A stretch of DNA of 64,000 nucleotides from Prolixibacter bellariivorans ATCC BAA-1284 (lineage in GTDB: Bacteria; Bacteroidota; Bacteroidia; Bacteroidales; Prolixibacteraceae), in NCBI RefSeq assembly GCF_000621705.1, contig NZ_JHXO01000006.1:1-64000 (forward strand), given 5' to 3'. The translations under genes were made by a program, and so were the position numbers. Each line of letters opens with the position of its first letter. Position 1 is the stretch's first letter. This document shows positions 61,823 through 64,000 of this stretch, piece by piece. Under the pieces are notes generated by a model, which saw nothing but the letters and a program-made list of their open reading frames with translations, had not been told where the DNA came from and made no database searches.

Positions 61823-63238
61823 TTATTTTCCTCTTCCCTGAAGGATATTGATTGCCGTGTAGATGATGATTTTAAAATCAACATACAAACTCATATTTCG
61901 AAGGTAGATGAGGTCATATTGCAGTCGTTCGATCATCTGTGTCACATTTTCGGCATAACCATATTTCACCTGGCCCCAGCTGGTAATTCCCGGACGAATT
62001 CGAAGTAAATGCCGATAATGTGGAGCTGATTCCTCAATTTTCTCAATATAAAAAGCACGTTCCGGCCGGGGACCAACCACCGACATTTCACCTTTCAGCA
62101 CATTGAGGAATTGAGGTATTTCATCGGAATGCGATTTCCGCAGAAACCGTCCGAAGGGCGTAATACGCTGGTCGTTTTGACTTGACAAATCGGGACCATT
62201 TTTCTCTGCATCATTGTACATACTCCTGAATTTGTACATGGTAAACGGTTTTCCGTAACGTCCCACACGAACTTGCCGGTACAGAACAGGTCCAGGTGAA
62301 GATAATCGCACGCCAATTATGCAAACAAGGGAAAGAGGTGATAAAACAATCAGACCAACAATTGAAATGAATATGTCAAGCAACCGCTTGACATTCTTTT
62401 GCCATGCCGGCATGATTCCGTTTGAAATCTGAATCAGCGGGCTTGAATATACAGTCGTCATTTTTACTGCTCCCGAAAGAATATCATAAATGTCAGGGAT
62501 TCCGCGTATGATGATGTTCCGCCCGGCCAGTCGGTTAATAATGTCGTTCAGCTTTTTATGGTCAGATGATTCGGTGGCAATAATTACCTCTTCAACTTTG
62601 TATTTGTTAATGATACCGGGGATATCATTTAATTGACCCAATACTTGTTGGTGAGGAACTTCCGTTTCCTCCTCATTCTCGCCGATGGTAACATAGCCAA
62701 CCAGTTTATTTCCGGTCGGTACCAGCTGCGTTTCCAGTTGTTGGGTAATGTGAGCAGCCATTTCATTAGTCCCGATAATCAAGGTGGGGAATCCAATTCG
62801 CCCCTTCTTGAACTGACGGACCATAAAGGATGAAATCGCCAGACGGAGTATGTAGGTTAAAACGAACTGAAAAACCAGTAGGGCCAGTGCATGTTTGTAG
62901 TAGTATGTGTAATCAGGAATATAGTCATCGAGCAGGAACATGAAAAAGATAAAAAGCGAACCCAGTACGGCCGAGAAAATCGTTTGTCCCAACTCCAGCA
63001 AGCGTGATTTTCGAAGAACATCATTGTAAAATCCGGAAATCGCGTACAAGCTAAGCCAAAAGAGCGGAATCAATACTATTCCGAGATAAAACTGCTGTGT
63101 AAATTCGATGGTATGGTCGTGCCCAAAAATCAGTGCTTCAGCAAAATGTTTTCGGTACAGATAGAATAGTATCCAGGCGTACATAGCGGCTAAATAATCT
63201 GAAGCAAGATAACTGATCAGGAAAGCTTTCCTTTTCAT
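61823..63238 (-). CDS. Undecaprenyl-phosphate sugar phosphotransferase (WcaJ type)
   Basis: This 471-residue membrane enzyme starts exopolysaccharide or O-unit synthesis by moving a sugar-1-phosphate from a UDP-sugar to undecaprenyl phosphate. There are about four N-terminal transmembrane helices (10-130). A CoA_binding_3-type Rossmann part (about 145-265) follows, then a fifth helix and the catalytic domain (about 275-471). In the last are KRLLDIFISIVGLIVLSP, MYKFRSMYNDAE and VVGPRPERAFY. The sugar is probably glucose or galactose, but this cannot be told. No other polysaccharide genes are in view except perhaps to the right. Confidence 0.93.
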   Translation of the reverse strand: MKRKAFLISYLASDYLAAMYAWILFYLYRKHFAEALIFGHDHTIEFTQQFYLGIVLIPLFWLSLYAISGFYNDVLRKSRLLELGQTIFSAVLGSLFIFFMFLLDDYIPDYTYYYKHALALLVFQFVLTYILRLAISSFMVRQFKKGRIGFPTLIIGTNEMAAHITQQLETQLVPTGNKLVGYVTIGENEEETEVPHQQVLGQLNDIPGIINKYKVEEVIIATESSDHKKLNDIINRLAGRNIIIRGIPDIYDILSGAVKMTTVYSSPLIQISNGIMPAWQKNVKRLLDIFISIVGLIVLSPLSLVCIIGVRLSSPGPVLYRQVRVGRYGKPFTMYKFRSMYNDAEKNGPDLSSQNDQRITPFGRFLRKSHSDEIPQFLNVLKGEMSVVGPRPERAFYIEKIEESAPHYRHLLRIRPGITSWGQVKYGYAENVTQMIERLQYDLIYLRNMSLYVDFKIIIYTAINILQGRGK

Positions 63239-63344
63239 TTGACTGATGAGGTTAGGTTTTTATTGGTTCCGTTTGAAATTGACGCTTTTAAATTACAAAA
63301 CGCCCGGATTTTAAAAAACTTATGCAAATGAATACAAAATTTGG

Positions 63345-64000
63345 TTAGATGTGAATGGATTTCACCCGGAGTTGCTCTTTTATTCGCTTAACCAAAAGAA
63401 AAACTTCTTTCTCTTCTTCCAGCGAATGGATGGAAAACTCAAGATTGTTGACGCTGAACAGGAAATCATTCATCTGATGAATTAGTGTTTCATGCTCAGA
63501 TGTTTGGGAAAATGGGATGGTTCGATTTTCCGGTTTTAGGGTCAGCATGTTTGCCATAAAATTGGCATCGGTCAGACCACCGTTCCGGTAAACAAACAAG
63601 TGGGATGAATCGGAAGTGGGGAGGCTGCTGAAGGTGAGTGAGGCCACCATCCCGTCAGCAAAATCGAGGTGGATATCGATGAAGTCAGTTGCATCGGATA
63701 AAAAATTACCACCAGCCACTGCCGTTTCGGTTATTTCTGTCGGATTTAGTTTTAGAAGAATCCGCAAGAATCCGGTAATGTGCTCAAACAATTCTCCCTG
63801 AAAATTACTGGAAGCATGTTCTCCTTTTACAATACGAGGAAACTGATTGGCTTGAAGTAATTTCTGAGTCAAGGGCTCATATAGTTGGTCGGCTCTTACA
63901 GCAATCTGCGTTCCTGCTTCGTGCGCCAGTTCGATTAATTGCTCTATTTGTGATAAAGAAAGCAATTCGATTGTGTCGATAAAGAGGTGGCATGAATTCC
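63345..64000 (-). CDS. Gfo/Idh/MocA-like oxidoreductase, partial, atypical
   Basis: The frame is open to the right edge of the window, so the N-terminal nucleotide-binding part is missing. The visible 217 or so residues read CHLFIDTIELLSLSQIEQ then LAHEAGTQIAVRADQLYEP. This aligns with the family pattern HVFxEKP...EELIxLAxEAG...xRFxP. The EKP motif, whose Lys takes part in catalysis, is replaced by IDT. The rest (IDIHLDFADGMVASLTFSS) fits the beta-sheet C-terminal domain. It may be a pseudo-enzyme or scaffold protein. It lies 106 bp upstream of the sugar-transferase gene, in the same direction. Confidence 0.6.
   Translation of the reverse strand, partial: NSCHLFIDTIELLSLSQIEQLIELAHEAGTQIAVRADQLYEPLTQKLLQANQFPRIVKGEHASSNFQGELFEHITGFLRILLKLNPTEITETAVAGGNFLSDATDFIDIHLDFADGMVASLTFSSLPTSDSSHLFVYRNGGLTDANFMANMLTLKPENRTIPFSQTSEHETLIHQMNDFLFSVNNLEFSIHSLEEEKEVFLLVKRIKEQLRVKSIHI

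Overview
The window is a chromosome segment of a Bacteroidota bacterium, most likely a marine or anaerobic member of the Marinilabiliales/Prolixibacteraceae type. I infer this from promoters of the Bacteroidota form TTTG-N19-TAnnTTTG, weak or absent Shine-Dalgarno sites, a type III glutamine synthetase, a PorE-like type IX secretion protein, DUF2851, DUF3109, DUF1641 and DUF4294 proteins, many lipoproteins, and two NhaD-type sodium/proton antiporters. The genus cannot be fixed from the sequence alone. Most of the window is ordinary chromosome. I see no phage, plasmid, CRISPR array, rRNA operon or intact insertion sequence.

Layout. 1-320: a tRNA-Gly/tRNA-Leu/tRNA-Gly cluster with terminators. 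320-1270: a gene-poor gap with a possible gene remnant. 1.27-6.7 kb: four tandem paralogous lipoproteins sharing one core module, two of them with different C-terminal modules; this is the most accessory-looking part. 6.7-11.2 kb: an O-methyltransferase, an M16 protease and a TonB-dependent receptor-like protein. 11.2-18.9 kb: two tRNA-Phe genes, phosphoglycerate mutase, DUF3109, an orphan sugar-binding lipoprotein, an HD hydrolase, an acyl-CoA synthetase and an SDR. 19.0-23.1 kb: a fused trehalose-phosphate synthase/phosphatase divergent from a GH15 hydrolase. 23.4-25.7 kb: a GH20-type hydrolase with a NagX-type acetyltransferase, probably for amino-sugar use.

25.8-34.6 kb: cyclophilin and a pentapeptide-repeat protein, then a Crp/Fnr regulator divergent from a sulfur operon (SQR-like flavoprotein, DUF1641, DsrC/TusE, DsrE-type). 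Next comes a MarR regulator (with a VOC protein) divergent from a GH29 fucosidase, with matching palindromes in front of both, and an M20 dipeptidase. 34.9-45.7 kb: glnN, porE-like, purM, prfA, pyrF and tandem nhaD genes. 45.7-50.4 kb: a MORN-repeat lipoprotein, an NtrC-like regulator with decayed ATPase and sigma54-contact motifs, DUF2851 and a potassium-channel/RCK protein. 50.5-58.5 kb: rpsO-pnp, a small zinc-motif membrane protein, prolyl oligopeptidase, a deoxynucleoside kinase and an OmpA/TPR lipoprotein. 58.7-64.0 kb: a TrmH methyltransferase, arginine deiminase, DUF4294, ThpR, a WcaJ-type sugar transferase and a truncated Gfo/Idh/MocA-like protein.

The most novel-looking signals are the four-lipoprotein island, the decayed enhancer-binding protein, the Crp/Fnr-controlled sulfur operon with a one-cysteine DsrC, the MarR/fucosidase operator pair, and the diverged NhaD duplicate. 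All functions are read from sequence motifs and recalled family knowledge. No database search was run.
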